Assembly: GCA_028692545.1 (NCBI GenBank)
Contig: JAQUXC010000003.1
Coordinates: forward strand, 1 to 47,826
DNA from: Patescibacteria group bacterium
Lineage (GTDB): Bacteria > Patescibacteriota > Patescibacteriia > UBA1558 > S5-K13
DNA: 47,826 nt
Direction: 5' to 3'
The position numbers were made by a program, and so were the translations under genes. The notes under the pieces are model-generated. The model searched no databases. It was given only the letters and a program-made list of their open reading frames with translations, and was not told the origin of the DNA. Each line of letters opens with the position of its first letter. Within the stretch, counting starts at the first letter, position 1. Of this stretch, positions 36,593 to 44,958 are shown one piece after another.

Positions 36593-37405
36593 TTAATTTT
36601 GTTCTGCTAACTCTTCTTCACCAGTATCTCCAGCCATTTTTATAAATATCAAAGTTAATATTGAAAATACAAATGCCTGTACAATAGCTGTGAGTAATCC
36701 TAAAAATTGCATTGGAAGTGGTGCTATGAAAGGTGCTAGAAATAGAAAAACAGCGCCCAGTACTTCACCAGCAAAAATATTTCCAAATAAACGAAAAGAC
36801 AAGGAAACTATCTTTGCTAATTCTCCTACAACGTCCATAAGTCCAAGAAATAAATCTAACAATCCTTGAGCTAATATTCCAGGTTTGAATTTTCCTTTAA
36901 ACAATTCAAGGAAGAAATTTTTTATTCCAATTACATTAATAAATTTGAAGATGTATCCAAAAGGACCAAATGCTATTATAGCTACTATTTGGGTTGTTAT
37001 TACAGATATTATTGTCATTACAAAAACTAAACTATAATCAGCTATAATTGCTCTAAACAAAGGAACCATTCCACCAGCTGTTTTTATTGTTATTGCGGAT
37101 TGTCCTGGGATAAATGTGGCCATATTTGCCATAAGTATAAAAAGAAACAAAGTAAAAACCAATGGAAATATCTTTTTTGATTTTTTTTCATTTCCCATTA
37201 CGCTTTCTACGAGTGAATAAGCTCCCTCTATAAGTATCTCAAATGCATTTTGTAATCTTCCTGGTACTTGTTTTAGAGAAAATCTTATTATAAGAGTTGT
37301 TATCATTATAAATAGAGAGAGTACAACAGCCCATAAGAATGAGTTTGTAATAGGAAGTGCTCCTATATAAAATAATATTTGTGGTGAAAGTGATATGCTT
37401 TCCAT
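36593..37405 (-). CDS. atpB: F1Fo ATP synthase a subunit
   Basis: 270 aa with about six transmembrane helices. The essential Arg is R205 in the signature SLSFRLFGNIFAGEVLG. The N-terminal KQVPGRLQNAFEILIEG and C-terminal LTAIVQAFVFSILTLIFIKM are conserved. It forms the ion half-channels next to the c-ring. 59 bp from atpE and 3 bp after atpI. Confidence 0.96.
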   Translation of the reverse strand: MESISLSPQILFYIGALPITNSFLWAVVLSLFIMITTLIIRFSLKQVPGRLQNAFEILIEGAYSLVESVMGNEKKSKKIFPLVFTLFLFILMANMATFIPGQSAITIKTAGGMVPLFRAIIADYSLVFVMTIISVITTQIVAIIAFGPFGYIFKFINVIGIKNFFLELFKGKFKPGILAQGLLDLFLGLMDVVGELAKIVSLSFRLFGNIFAGEVLGAVFLFLAPFIAPLPMQFLGLLTAIVQAFVFSILTLIFIKMAGDTGEEELAEQN

Positions 37406-37408
37406 ATA

Positions 37409-37729
37409 TTAAAGTTTATTTTCATCATTTTTTATAACTTCTTCGTCTTTTTTATTTTCTGGATTTGGATATATTGTATTAAATTCTTTTATTAATTTTT
37501 TTATTCTTCCAAACATCAAAATATTTGTTACTATAAAAGCTACAACTACGCTACTTATCATAAATAATGGTTTTGTATGAAATATTTTATCTAATATAAA
37601 CCCTATTATAAGAAAAACTATAAGTGGTCCAAGAATTGATGATGCATTATACGTAATCATTCCAAGTGCTAGTTCTTTCATGCTACTTGGTTTTTTTAAT
37701 AATCTCTCTTTTGCTAATTTATTTTTCAT
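37409..37729 (-). CDS. atpI: AtpI/AtpZ-like ATP synthase-associated membrane protein
   Basis: 106 aa from the ATG at 37727-37729. A longer frame from TTG at 37802-37804 is rejected because the promoter -10 lies inside it. A basic N-terminus (KNKLAKERLLKK), two transmembrane helices (about 28-50 and 55-78) and a charged tail (NPENKKDEEVIKND). Members assist c-ring assembly or Mg uptake in other bacteria. It is the first gene of the operon. Confidence 0.82.
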   Translation of the reverse strand: MKNKLAKERLLKKPSSMKELALGMITYNASSILGPLIVFLIIGFILDKIFHTKPLFMISSVVVAFIVTNILMFGRIKKLIKEFNTIYPNPENKKDEEVIKNDENKL

Positions 37730-37775
37730 TTTTGAAAATTGATATAAAAAAAATGTATTTCCGAAATACGCAACA

Positions 37776-37804
37776 ATTATACACTTAATTGATTCTTGGG
37801 TCAA
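37776..37804 (-). promoter_or_regulatory. ATP synthase operon promoter with downstream palindrome
   Basis: Minus strand: TTGACC (37799-37804), a 17-nt spacer and TATAAT (37776-37781). Transcription starts near 37769, where GTATTTC-C-GAAATAC (37755-37769) forms a palindrome with a one-base centre, too tight for a good RNA hairpin and therefore a candidate operator. The leader is about 40 nt. Confidence 0.85.
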
Positions 37805-37833
37805 GGGTATAAAAATTTTGATTTTTAATTAAT

Positions 37834-37862
37834 TTGCCTATTCTAGTATTTGTATATACAAT
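37834..37862 (+). promoter_or_regulatory. Promoter of the 37913 orphan gene
   Basis: TTGCCT (37834-37839), 17 nt, TACAAT (37857-37862), divergent from the ATP operon promoter. The perfect 12-bp palindrome TTGTATATACAA (37850-37861) overlaps the -10 and could be an operator. Confidence 0.65.
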
Positions 37863-37912
37863 ATACTTTTCAAACAATAAAAATTAAAAAATATATAAAA
37901 AGTGGAGGAACA

Positions 37913-38620
37913 ATGAATTCGGATTTTGGAAGAATTTTTTACACTCTTGGTTTTTGTGGAATCGAGAAACAGCATCTTTCTATTAATAAAGTTTTGGATC
38001 TCAAATATTTATTTATCCCTCATAGTGGAGATAAATGTATTATTGGAGGTGTAGAAACTATATCTTTAAAAACAATAGAAAACGCAGTTACTTGTATAGA
38101 AATAGATCTTTCTATGCATCACAATCAGGCATTTAAATGTCTGAGGTGTGTTCCTGGAGATGTTATTTCTGGTCCACCAAAATGGTCTTTGGTTATTCAT
38201 TATGATACATTAATATCTGGAAGTATTGTTTTTTTTCATAAAAATGACGCCGAAAGTATTGACATTAACATGTTTATTGATGAGCTTATTTTTGATTTTT
38301 CAAAAAGAGGTTATCATATCAATAATAATCTTATAGAGAATATTTATAGGGATAAGGATTTTATAAACAAAATAATTCAATTTCCTGTATTTTGTTTTCA
38401 TTATAAACATGCAACTATAATGAGTAGAGTCGAGAATGTACTTATATCAAAAGAGAGAAATGGTGAAGAATATTTTCTCAATATCAATTTTACTATCAGT
38501 ACAAATATGAATCTGAAGAGCATTAGAAAGTCTTTAACAACAATTTCTAGTGATTGGGAAATACTTTCTAGTCATGGCTCAGGTACAAAATTATACTCAG
38601 GAGAAATGTTTATGGACTAA
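37913..38620 (+). CDS. Orphan protein (SD class), unknown
   Basis: 235 aa from the ATG at 37913, chosen because GGAGG (37904-37908) stands 4 nt before it; the frame also opens upstream at 37850, inside the promoter. No signal peptide or TM helix. Contains scattered Cys and His (FCGIEKQH, CLRCVPG, FCFHYKH) but no recognisable motif. It has its own promoter, a wobble-stem terminator (38639-38670), and codon usage less A/T-biased than the ATP genes. No family recognised. Confidence 0.7.
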   Translation: MNSDFGRIFYTLGFCGIEKQHLSINKVLDLKYLFIPHSGDKCIIGGVETISLKTIENAVTCIEIDLSMHHNQAFKCLRCVPGDVISGPPKWSLVIHYDTLISGSIVFFHKNDAESIDINMFIDELIFDFSKRGYHINNNLIENIYRDKDFINKIIQFPVFCFHYKHATIMSRVENVLISKERNGEEYFLNINFTISTNMNLKSIRKSLTTISSDWEILSSHGSGTKLYSGEMFMD

Positions 38621-38638
38621 ATCTATAGAACAATATAT

Positions 38639-38670
38639 GAGCAGCTCTTTTTTAAGGGCTGTTCTTTTTT
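38639..38670 (+). terminator. Terminator of the 37913 gene
   Basis: GAGCAGCTC (38639-38647) pairs with GGGCTGTTC (38656-38664), with two G-U pairs, followed by six T. Confidence 0.8.
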
Positions 38671-38672
38671 AT

Positions 38673-38700
38673 AAAAAAAGGTGAGGCACCGAAGTGCCTC
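38673..38700 (-). terminator. Terminator of the NUDIX-like gene
   Basis: On the minus strand GAGGCAC-TTCG-GTGCCTC (38683-38700) followed, after ACC, by a run of T (38673-38679). A UUCG tetraloop hairpin, unusually stable for this A/T-rich sequence. Confidence 0.92.
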
Positions 38701-38719
38701 TTAAGATTGTGTTGGATTT

Positions 38720-39364
38720 TTACCCAAAGATTTCAAAGCCAATTTTAATAGCTTGAAATTCGTCGGGAAATAATGCAATATCGTTAATATTGAATATTCC
38801 ATCCTTGTCTTCTTTTGTGGAGACCCTGATATTATCATTGCTTGTGATAATCTCAAATCCAGCACTAGAAAATCCTGGAATGTGAGCACAGATCTCATCT
38901 GAGTCTAGGAGTATTCCGTAAGTTGTTACATTTTTGTCCTGATATAGGACTGTGAGACAAGATTCTTTTAGCCAGAAAATTTCATTCAGATAGTTTACTG
39001 TTTTTGTCCCAAGCTCTTCCTGGATTTCCCTTAGGAGAGCAACAAGACTAGCTTCTTCCGAATTGTTTTCTAGGCTTTTTAAAACCTCATCTATTTTAGT
39101 TAAGACATTACTGTTTCCGTTTAGTGCTGGAATAAGTTTTTCTCCCAGTTCTCTGCGAATTGTAAGTACCAAACCTTTTGTTTTTCCATCACTTTCCATG
39201 TCTATCTTGCCATGAGCCGTGACTTGACATAATCCAACGAAGGATTGCGTCTTTAGTCCGGTTTCTGGCTCATAGGTATATTTGCCCCTTCTTGTTAGGA
39301 GGCAATGCGTTGTATTTTTCCAACGGAAAAATACAAGTAATCCGACTGACTTTTTCTTTGTCAT
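38720..39364 (-). CDS. NUDIX-like hydrolase (SD class)
   Basis: 214 aa. Residues 104-119 contain E104, seven residues, then R112-E-I-Q-E-E-L-G119, the core of a Nudix box (E-x7-RE-x2-EE-x-G); the first Gly of the box is missing. An N-terminal segment (VGLLVFFRWKNTTH, LLTRRGKYTYEPETG) and VTAHGK match the Nudix beta-sheet preceding the box. A second RREL (70-73) may be a decoy or an insertion of about 35 residues before the box. Strong SD (GGAGG, 4 nt before ATG) and the TTGACA-N17-TAATAT promoter. Substrate unknown. Confidence 0.72.
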   Translation of the reverse strand: MTKKKSVGLLVFFRWKNTTHCLLTRRGKYTYEPETGLKTQSFVGLCQVTAHGKIDMESDGKTKGLVLTIRRELGEKLIPALNGNSNVLTKIDEVLKSLENNSEEASLVALLREIQEELGTKTVNYLNEIFWLKESCLTVLYQDKNVTTYGILLDSDEICAHIPGFSSAGFEIITSNDNIRVSTKEDKDGIFNINDIALFPDEFQAIKIGFEIFG

Positions 39365-39398
39365 TATTCCTCCATTATTTAGTTTGACGTAATTTTAT

Positions 39399-39427
39399 AT
39401 ATTACGATTTTTAAAGCAATATGTCAA
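39399..39427 (-). promoter_or_regulatory. Cassette promoter TTGACA-N17-TAATAT
   Basis: Minus strand TTGACA (39422-39427), 17 nt, TAATAT (39399-39404), 35 bp before the ATG at 39364. Same hexamers and spacing as at 30738-30766. Confidence 0.85.
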
Positions 39428-39497
39428 TCTCATATTTTGACTGGTAAGTTCAAAAGGGCTAAAATGAGAATGTAATATAATTGTTAGAAAAGCGATT

Positions 39498-39793
39498 ATG
39501 AAGTATAAAAAAGAATATTTTGTTTATATTATGGCAAGTGTAACTAGTGTTTTGTATGTTGGAGTTACAAATAATATTTACAGAAGGGTGCTGGATCACA
39601 AATCAGGATTTATAGATAGTTTTCAAAAAAATATAAATGTAAAAAATTGGTCTATTATGAAAGTGGAGATAATATACGTATAATGATTGATAGAGAAAAA
39701 CAAATAAAAAAATGGAGAAGGGAAAAGAAAATAAATTTGATAAATATAAATAATCCAAGTTGGAAAGATTTGAGTGAAGATTGGTATAATTAG
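39498..39793 (+). pseudogene. GIY-YIG endonuclease, frameshifted
   Basis: The first frame encodes the GIY-YIG start (YFVYIMASVTSVLYVGVTNN, YRRVLDHKSG) and stops after 61 codons. The rest of the family sequence continues without a break in another frame from about 39647: LVYYESGDN, DREKQIKKWRREKKI, NPSWKDLSEDWYN, stop at 39791-39793. The switch is at an A6 run (39641-39646); one extra A would restore a 98-residue protein. It may be a true pseudogene, a sequencing/assembly error, or programmed slippage. Family: small standalone GIY-YIG (UPF0213-like) nucleases of unknown role. Confidence 0.87.
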
Positions 39794-39794
39794 T

Positions 39795-39955
39795 GTGGTC
39801 ATTTCGACCGATCCCGCATAGCGGGAGAGCGGAGAAATCTCGTGGTTATTAAATTAAATTTCAACTTCGAGACTTCTCCACTTCGGTCGAAGTGACTGCA
39901 GAAATGCGAGACTTCTCCACTTCGTCAAGCTAAGCTTGACTTCGGTCGAAGTGAC
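39795..39955. repeat. Composite REP-like element
   Basis: GTGGTCATTTCGACCG at 39795-39810 is followed by a CCCGC-ATA-GCGGG palindrome (39812-39826), GAGAAATCTCG, and two reverse-oriented copies of CGAGACTTCTCCACTTCG (39868-39885 and 39907-39924), each ending GTCGAAGTGAC. In the second, a palindromic GTCAAGCT-A-AGCTTGAC is inserted. REP-like elements of this type are mobilised by TnpA-REP transposases elsewhere; none is present here. The rest of 39956-40041 has no feature. Confidence 0.82.
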
Positions 39956-40041
39956 ATCTAACTTTGTTTGAGGTGACTAATAAAATTGAACCATAAATAT
40001 TTTTTTAGTGTTTGTTTATTATTAATAATTTATAAAAATTT

Positions 40042-40803
40042 ATGGAAGAAGAGAGATTACAAAAAATAGAAGAACATAAAGATTATTTAAAAAACAATCA
40101 GATCATTATTATTCTTGTTCTTATTGCAATAATAATTGTTGTTAGTTTAGTTTTTATTAGACAAATTTTATATGTAAAGTCAATAAATACTGATTTACAA
40201 AATAAGAACACAGATTTAGAAAATAAAATTATGTCTCTAGATAAGCAAATTCAATCCGAAAAAGATACATATGAAAATATTTTAAAAGAGCAGACACAAA
40301 AAGATATTGATGAAAGAAACAATATAGTATCGTCCAAGATGACTGGTTGGAATACTTATTATGATGCGAAAAATAATTATACAATTAAATATCCAAATAA
40401 TTGGATTAGTATGAAAGATACAAGTGATTGGATAGTATATTTTTTGAATGAAAATGTAGGGGCCCCACTTGAAATGAGTTCAAATGGAATTTTTGTCGTT
40501 GTAAGTGCTAATGTAAATTCAGATAATTTAACTTTGTCCGATTGGATATCAAGAGAAAAAATATCTAAAGGAACAGAAATTTTAAGCTCAGAAAATATAA
40601 ATATCAATGGCATAGAAGCTATTCAAAGAATAAAAGATGCAACACAAGTTGAAGATACAAGTGGGTTATATAGCATACATACTTATTTTTTAAAGGATAA
40701 TACGATTTATTCCATTGTTGGGATGTCTTCTGATAAAGAGGGTTTGAATAAAAATATAGAAGAATATAAATATATGGTTAATAGTTTTGACTTTGTAAAA
40801 TAA
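40042..40803 (+). CDS. Membrane-anchored coiled-coil protein with PsbP-like domain
   Basis: 253 aa. N-terminal transmembrane helix (about 20-43), a coiled coil (about 48-95, NTDLQNKNTDLENKIMSLDK), then a PsbP-like domain (WNTYYDAKNNYTIKYPNNWI ... SIVGMSSDKEGLNK). The same domain ends the proteins at 1134 and 2210. Probably a secreted or envelope-facing protein of unknown role. Separated by 10 bp from the helicase gene. Confidence 0.78.
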   Translation: MEEERLQKIEEHKDYLKNNQIIIILVLIAIIIVVSLVFIRQILYVKSINTDLQNKNTDLENKIMSLDKQIQSEKDTYENILKEQTQKDIDERNNIVSSKMTGWNTYYDAKNNYTIKYPNNWISMKDTSDWIVYFLNENVGAPLEMSSNGIFVVVSANVNSDNLTLSDWISREKISKGTEILSSENININGIEAIQRIKDATQVEDTSGLYSIHTYFLKDNTIYSIVGMSSDKEGLNKNIEEYKYMVNSFDFVK

Positions 40804-40813
40804 ATTAATAATA

Positions 40814-43771
40814 ATGATAAATTCTGATATAAAATTAAATCCAGAGCAAAAAGAAGCAATAAGCTATGGTGAAGGACCACTTTTAATAGTAGCAGGAGCA
40901 GGAACTGGAAAAACAACTGTACTTACACAGCGCGTTTTTCATTTGTTAAAAAATAAAAAATTGACTCCAGATAATATTTTGGCGCTTACTTTTACAGAAA
41001 AAGCGGCAATGGAAATGGAGGAGCGAATTGATAGAGCTCTTCCTTATGGATACTCAGATTTGTATGTTATGACTTTTCATAGTTTTTGTCAGAAAATCTT
41101 GGAAGACAATGGAATTGATATTGGTATTCCTAGTAATTTCAAAGTTTTAGATGAAGTAGGAATTTGGATGCTTATTAGGAAAAATTTAGATAAATTTGAT
41201 CTTGATTATTACAAACCACTTGGAAATCCTACAAAATTTATAAAAGAATTGATAAAACATTTTTCTAGATGTAAAGATGAAATTATTAATCCTCAAGATT
41301 ATTTGGACTATTCTGAAAAGATTAGGTTAAATCAAGACAGAAGAGCAAATGAAGAGATGGAATTAGAGACAAAAAGATTAGAAGAAATTGCAAATGCATA
41401 CCACGTATATCAGCAAATACTTTTGGAAAATGAAGTACTAGATTTTGGAGATTTAATAAATTATTGTTTGAAACTTTTCAAAGAACGACCAAATATTTTG
41501 AAAAAATATAGAGATCAGTTTGAATATATATTGGTAGATGAATTTCAAGATACAAATTATGCTCAATATGAACTTATAAAATTATTATCTTACCCAAAAA
41601 ATAATATTACAGTTGTGGGAGATGATGATCAAAGTATTTATGCATTTCGTGGAAGTTCTATGAATAATATTTTGGGATTCAAAAAAGATTATCCAAATAC
41701 AAAAGAAATATTTCTTACAAAAAATTATAGATCAACTCAAAACATTTTGGATTTGTCATATTCTTTTATAAAACAAAACAATCCAAATAGACTAGAAGTA
41801 AGGCTTTCTGACGGAAAGAAAAAACTTAGTAAAAAATTAAAATCTTTGACAAATGATTTGGGGGAAATAGAGGTAATAAGAGCGCAGAGTGAAACAGATG
41901 AAGTAAGTGAGGTAATAAAAAAGATTTATGAAATTATGAAAAAGGAAAAAAATTTGACTTGGAGTGATTTTGCAATTTTGGTAAGGTCAAATTCTCAGGC
42001 AAAACCATTTACTATTGGACTTGAAGAAGCTCAAATTCCTTATGCTTTTTTGGCTTCTCGTGGACTTTATGAAAAAGAAATTGTAATGGATATTGTATCT
42101 TACTTAAAACTTTTGGATAATTATCATGAATCATCTGCAATGTGGAGAATATTGAATTTGAAGTTTTTGGATATCTCAAATTCTGACATTATAAATTTGT
42201 CTCATACTGCAAAGAAAAAAACACGATCACTTTATGAAATTGCAAAAAATTATCAAATGTATACAAGAGTTTCTCCAAATACTGAAAAATCTTTGCAAAA
42301 AATAGTTTCTTTGATAGAAAAACATAGCAAACTTTCTCTTGAGCAAAATGTTTGGAAAGTTGTTTGGGCTTTTCTAAATGATACTGGATATTTGAAGTGG
42401 CTTGAAACATTGAGCGAGGCAAAAAAACAAGAAACTTTCAATTATTTAAATCAGTTTTATAAAAAAATTCAATTGTTTGAAAAAGAATCTGATATTGCAA
42501 GAGCAAAAGACTTTTTGGAATTTTTTAATCTCGAAATAGAATCAGGTGAGAAGGGAAAACTTACAAATAATTTAGATGATGGGCCAGAATCTCTAAAAGT
42601 AATGACTGTTCATGGTGCAAAAGGACTTGAATTTCAATATGTTTTTATAGTTGGGCTTGTGGATAAAAGATTTCCAAGTACTGAAAGATCTGAGGTAATT
42701 CAAATTCCAGATGAACTTGTAAAAGAAATACTTCTTGATGGTGATATTCATCTTCAAGAAGAGAGAAGATTATTTTATGTCGCAATGACGAGAGCAAAAA
42801 AAGGATTGTATTTTACTTGGGCATTGGACTATGGTGGTTCAAGACTCAAAAAACCATCAATATTTTTGAAAGAATTAAATCTGATAAAATTAGAAGAAGA
42901 TTTTGTAAAAGAAAATCCTGATATTATAGAAAATTTGAAATCAGAAGTATATGAAGATACAAGAAAAATTAGCAAAGAAGATTTGCAGAAATTATTACCA
43001 AAACAATATTCATTTTCTCAGGTAGCGGCATATGATAGCTGTCCTAGACAATATTATTATGCACATATTTTGAAAATTCCAACTTTGGGAAAACATGTTT
43101 TTAGTTATGGAAGATCTATGCATTTGGCACTTCAAAAGTTTTTTCAACTTGTAAAATCTCGACAAGACAAAAAACAAACAAGCTTGTTTGATAAAAGCGA
43201 AGAATATGATAATAAAAAATTACCAGTAACATTAGATGAGCTTTTGAAATTGTATGAAGAAAATTGGATAGATGATTGGTATGAAAACAAGGAAGACAAA
43301 AAAAAGTATAGAGAACAAGGAAGAAAAACTCTGCAAGAAATTTACAAAGATATAGAAAACAATCCTCCAAAAGTAAAATTTTTGGAAAAAGGTTTTAATG
43401 TTAGATTTTCAGATTATAGTTTCAAGGGAAATATTGATAGAGTGGATATTGTTAGTGGTGGAGTACAATTGGTAGATTACAAAACTGGAACTTCAAAACA
43501 AAAGTTGGGCATAGAAGACAAAAAACAACTTTTGATTTACCAGATAGCTTATGAAGAAGTTTTCAAAGAAAAAGTTAAAAATTTGAAATTTCATTATTTA
43601 AATGATAATACTGAAGTAGATTTTCTTGGAACTCCCAAAGAATTAGAAAAAGTAAAAGAAAAATTGGTAGATATAATAAAAAAAATAAACACTTGTGATT
43701 TCAAAGCAGACCCAGAAGAGCATAAGTGTGGTTATTGTGATTTTAGAGGTATTTGTGCTTTTAAAAAATAA
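40814..43771 (+). CDS. UvrD/PcrA-type DNA helicase fused to Fe-S PD-(D/E)XK nuclease
   Basis: 985 aa. UvrD-like superfamily 1 motifs: GAGTGKTTVLTQR (I), VDEFQDTNYAQY (II), VGDDDQSIYAFRGS (III), MTVHGAKGLEFQYVFIVG (V) and YVAMTRAKKGLYF (VI). The C-terminal 250 residues are a nuclease domain with GNIDRVDIV and VDYKTG, plus the Fe-S pattern C743 ... C972-x2-C975-x5-C981 as in AddB/Cas4-type nucleases. Processes or unwinds DNA ends in repair, AddAB/RecBCD-like in one chain. The fusion resembles single-chain helicase-nucleases of CPR bacteria. Confidence 0.93.
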   Translation: MINSDIKLNPEQKEAISYGEGPLLIVAGAGTGKTTVLTQRVFHLLKNKKLTPDNILALTFTEKAAMEMEERIDRALPYGYSDLYVMTFHSFCQKILEDNGIDIGIPSNFKVLDEVGIWMLIRKNLDKFDLDYYKPLGNPTKFIKELIKHFSRCKDEIINPQDYLDYSEKIRLNQDRRANEEMELETKRLEEIANAYHVYQQILLENEVLDFGDLINYCLKLFKERPNILKKYRDQFEYILVDEFQDTNYAQYELIKLLSYPKNNITVVGDDDQSIYAFRGSSMNNILGFKKDYPNTKEIFLTKNYRSTQNILDLSYSFIKQNNPNRLEVRLSDGKKKLSKKLKSLTNDLGEIEVIRAQSETDEVSEVIKKIYEIMKKEKNLTWSDFAILVRSNSQAKPFTIGLEEAQIPYAFLASRGLYEKEIVMDIVSYLKLLDNYHESSAMWRILNLKFLDISNSDIINLSHTAKKKTRSLYEIAKNYQMYTRVSPNTEKSLQKIVSLIEKHSKLSLEQNVWKVVWAFLNDTGYLKWLETLSEAKKQETFNYLNQFYKKIQLFEKESDIARAKDFLEFFNLEIESGEKGKLTNNLDDGPESLKVMTVHGAKGLEFQYVFIVGLVDKRFPSTERSEVIQIPDELVKEILLDGDIHLQEERRLFYVAMTRAKKGLYFTWALDYGGSRLKKPSIFLKELNLIKLEEDFVKENPDIIENLKSEVYEDTRKISKEDLQKLLPKQYSFSQVAAYDSCPRQYYYAHILKIPTLGKHVFSYGRSMHLALQKFFQLVKSRQDKKQTSLFDKSEEYDNKKLPVTLDELLKLYEENWIDDWYENKEDKKKYREQGRKTLQEIYKDIENNPPKVKFLEKGFNVRFSDYSFKGNIDRVDIVSGGVQLVDYKTGTSKQKLGIEDKKQLLIYQIAYEEVFKEKVKNLKFHYLNDNTEVDFLGTPKELEKVKEKLVDIIKKINTCDFKADPEEHKCGYCDFRGICAFKK

Positions 43772-43778
43772 ATAATAT

Positions 43779-44075
43779 ATGTCACTTATTTCAATAAAAG
43801 ATTTATTACCACAAAGTTTATCTAGAAATAGAATCAAGCCACAAATTGAAGCTGTAAATGTTTTGGCAAAATTTAGAAGTATTATAAGGGAAGTCTGGGG
43901 TGATGAAGTTTGTGAATTTGTGGAGCCAAAATATGTAAAAGAAAGAGTTTTATATATTCATTGCAATTCTTCTTCGGCTACAAATGCGTTGTCACTTGCA
44001 AAGAAAAAAATTATAGAAGAAATAAATAAATTGTCAGAAGAATCCTTGGTGGATGATATTGTTTTTTGGCAGTGA
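43779..44075 (+). CDS. DUF721 (DciA-like) protein
   Basis: 98 aa. KFRSIIREVWGDEVCEFVEPKYV (as KFRSIIREVWGDEV and FVEPKYV) and LYIHCNSSSATNALSL match the DUF721 fold, the N-terminal domain of DciA, the replicative-helicase loader in many bacteria. DciA activity is inferred. Usual bacterial proteins are longer, so this may be a minimal form. Starts 7 bp after the helicase, so probably co-transcribed. Confidence 0.78.
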   Translation: MSLISIKDLLPQSLSRNRIKPQIEAVNVLAKFRSIIREVWGDEVCEFVEPKYVKERVLYIHCNSSSATNALSLAKKKIIEEINKLSEESLVDDIVFWQ

Positions 44076-44101
44076 GTTAGCTATTAGCTATCAGCTATTA
44101 G
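44076..44101. repeat. TTAGCTATTAGCTATCAGCTATTAG short repeat
   Basis: Tandem AGCTAT units directly after the DUF721 stop; related to the AGCTTTCAG repeat at 33708. Confidence 0.6.
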
Positions 44102-44114
44102 ATTTTAGGTTTTA

Positions 44115-44164
44115 TAAATTATGCTTTTGCATATTTTTTGTTTTGACTAAATATAAAAAAAGCG
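44115..44164. repeat. Intergenic direct repeat, copy 1
   Basis: The first 30 bases (44115-44144) are identical to 44959-44988, and both copies end in A7-GCG after about 20 diverged bases. The repeat contains a short ATGC-TTTT-GCAT hairpin followed by T6, so it may act as a weak terminator. The two copies flank the NYN gene. Confidence 0.88.
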
Positions 44165-44201
44165 TAATATGTAGATATTATTTGATATAATTTTGAAGAT
44201 T

Positions 44202-44813
44202 ATGAATAAATAGGAAATAATTCAAATTATTAATACATTAGAAGAAACAAAGGAAAGAAATATAGTAATTATTGATTTTGGTAATTTAGTGCATTGGTCA
44301 GATACGCTAAAATGGAAAATTGGAATGAAAGAGTTAAAAAGTTTAATTATGCATTTTTGTTATGGAAAAAAATATTTAAGAAGATTTTACTATGGTAGTG
44401 ATTATGGTCCTAAAGATAGTTCTCAAGTTTTGACTGATTGGTCGAGTGGAGTTATAAATACTGCAAGAATGAATAATTTTAAAATAATCACAAAAAGAGT
44501 TAAATATATAAAAGATCAAAACTATAAAGATGGATATGTAAAAAAGAGTGATTTAGATATTGAAATGGCAGTTGATTTAATAAAAGAAAGAAATAATTAT
44601 GATAAAATTATAATTTTTTCTGGAGACGGAGACTTGTCATATGTACTAAAATATTTAAAGGAAGAATTTAATAAAATTTCATATATTTTTACTGCCAGAA
44701 ATCATCTTGGAAAAGAATTACTTGAATGTTATGAAAATCATATAATAGAAAAAATATTATTTGTTGAAGATTTTGAATATAGATTAAATGAAAATAGATT
44801 TTGTAAAAGATAA
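44202..44813 (+). pseudogene. NYN-domain (LabA/DUF88-like) ribonuclease gene interrupted by an in-frame TAG
   Basis: ATG at 44202 opens a frame reading MNK-TAG-EIIQIINTLEE, then continues uninterrupted to TAA, with the NYN first motif IVIIDFGNLVHW, KKSDLDIEMAVDLI (catalytic Asp pair) and IIIFSGDGDLSYVLKYL. Without the N-terminus upstream of 44289 (a GTG), the first catalytic Asp is missing. A C-to-T change in CAG (Gln) would explain the TAG; a rare ATT start is the alternative. NYN proteins are PIN-like metal-dependent ribonucleases. Native state cannot be decided here. Confidence 0.8.
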
Positions 44814-44819
44814 ATCAAA

Positions 44820-44841
44820 AATTCGTCCGTAAGGACGAATT
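44820..44841. repeat. AATTCGTCC-GTAA-GGACGAATT hairpin
   Basis: A perfect 9-bp stem with GTAA loop just after the NYN stop, without a T-run, so a poor terminator. The remaining 44842-44958 holds a TTATCCACA string (44912-44920) and a TGCC/GGCA mini-hairpin but no gene. Confidence 0.75.
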
Positions 44842-44958
44842 CTGAACAAAATTTGGTAGACTTATAGTCCACATCAGTATTATATAAATTCGTATGATAA
44901 TTGTCAAATAATTATCCACATGCCACTCGGTAGGCAGGCGACTTTCAGTTTTTAGTAT

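Noticed and set aside
37730-37804. Longer atpI frame starting at TTG 37804.
   Set aside because: The strong promoter (-35 and -10) of the operon lies inside this stretch; the ATG at 37729 fits the family start.
37850-37912. Upstream start for the 37913 gene.
   Set aside because: The ATG at 37913 has a GGAGG at 4 nt, and the upstream stretch contains the promoter.
39795-39955. CRISPR array.
   Set aside because: Repeats are few, in both orientations and of unequal spacing, without unique spacers, so REP-like is the better description.
44820-44841. Terminator of the NYN gene.
   Set aside because: The stem is good but no T-run follows on either strand, so it is listed as a hairpin only.
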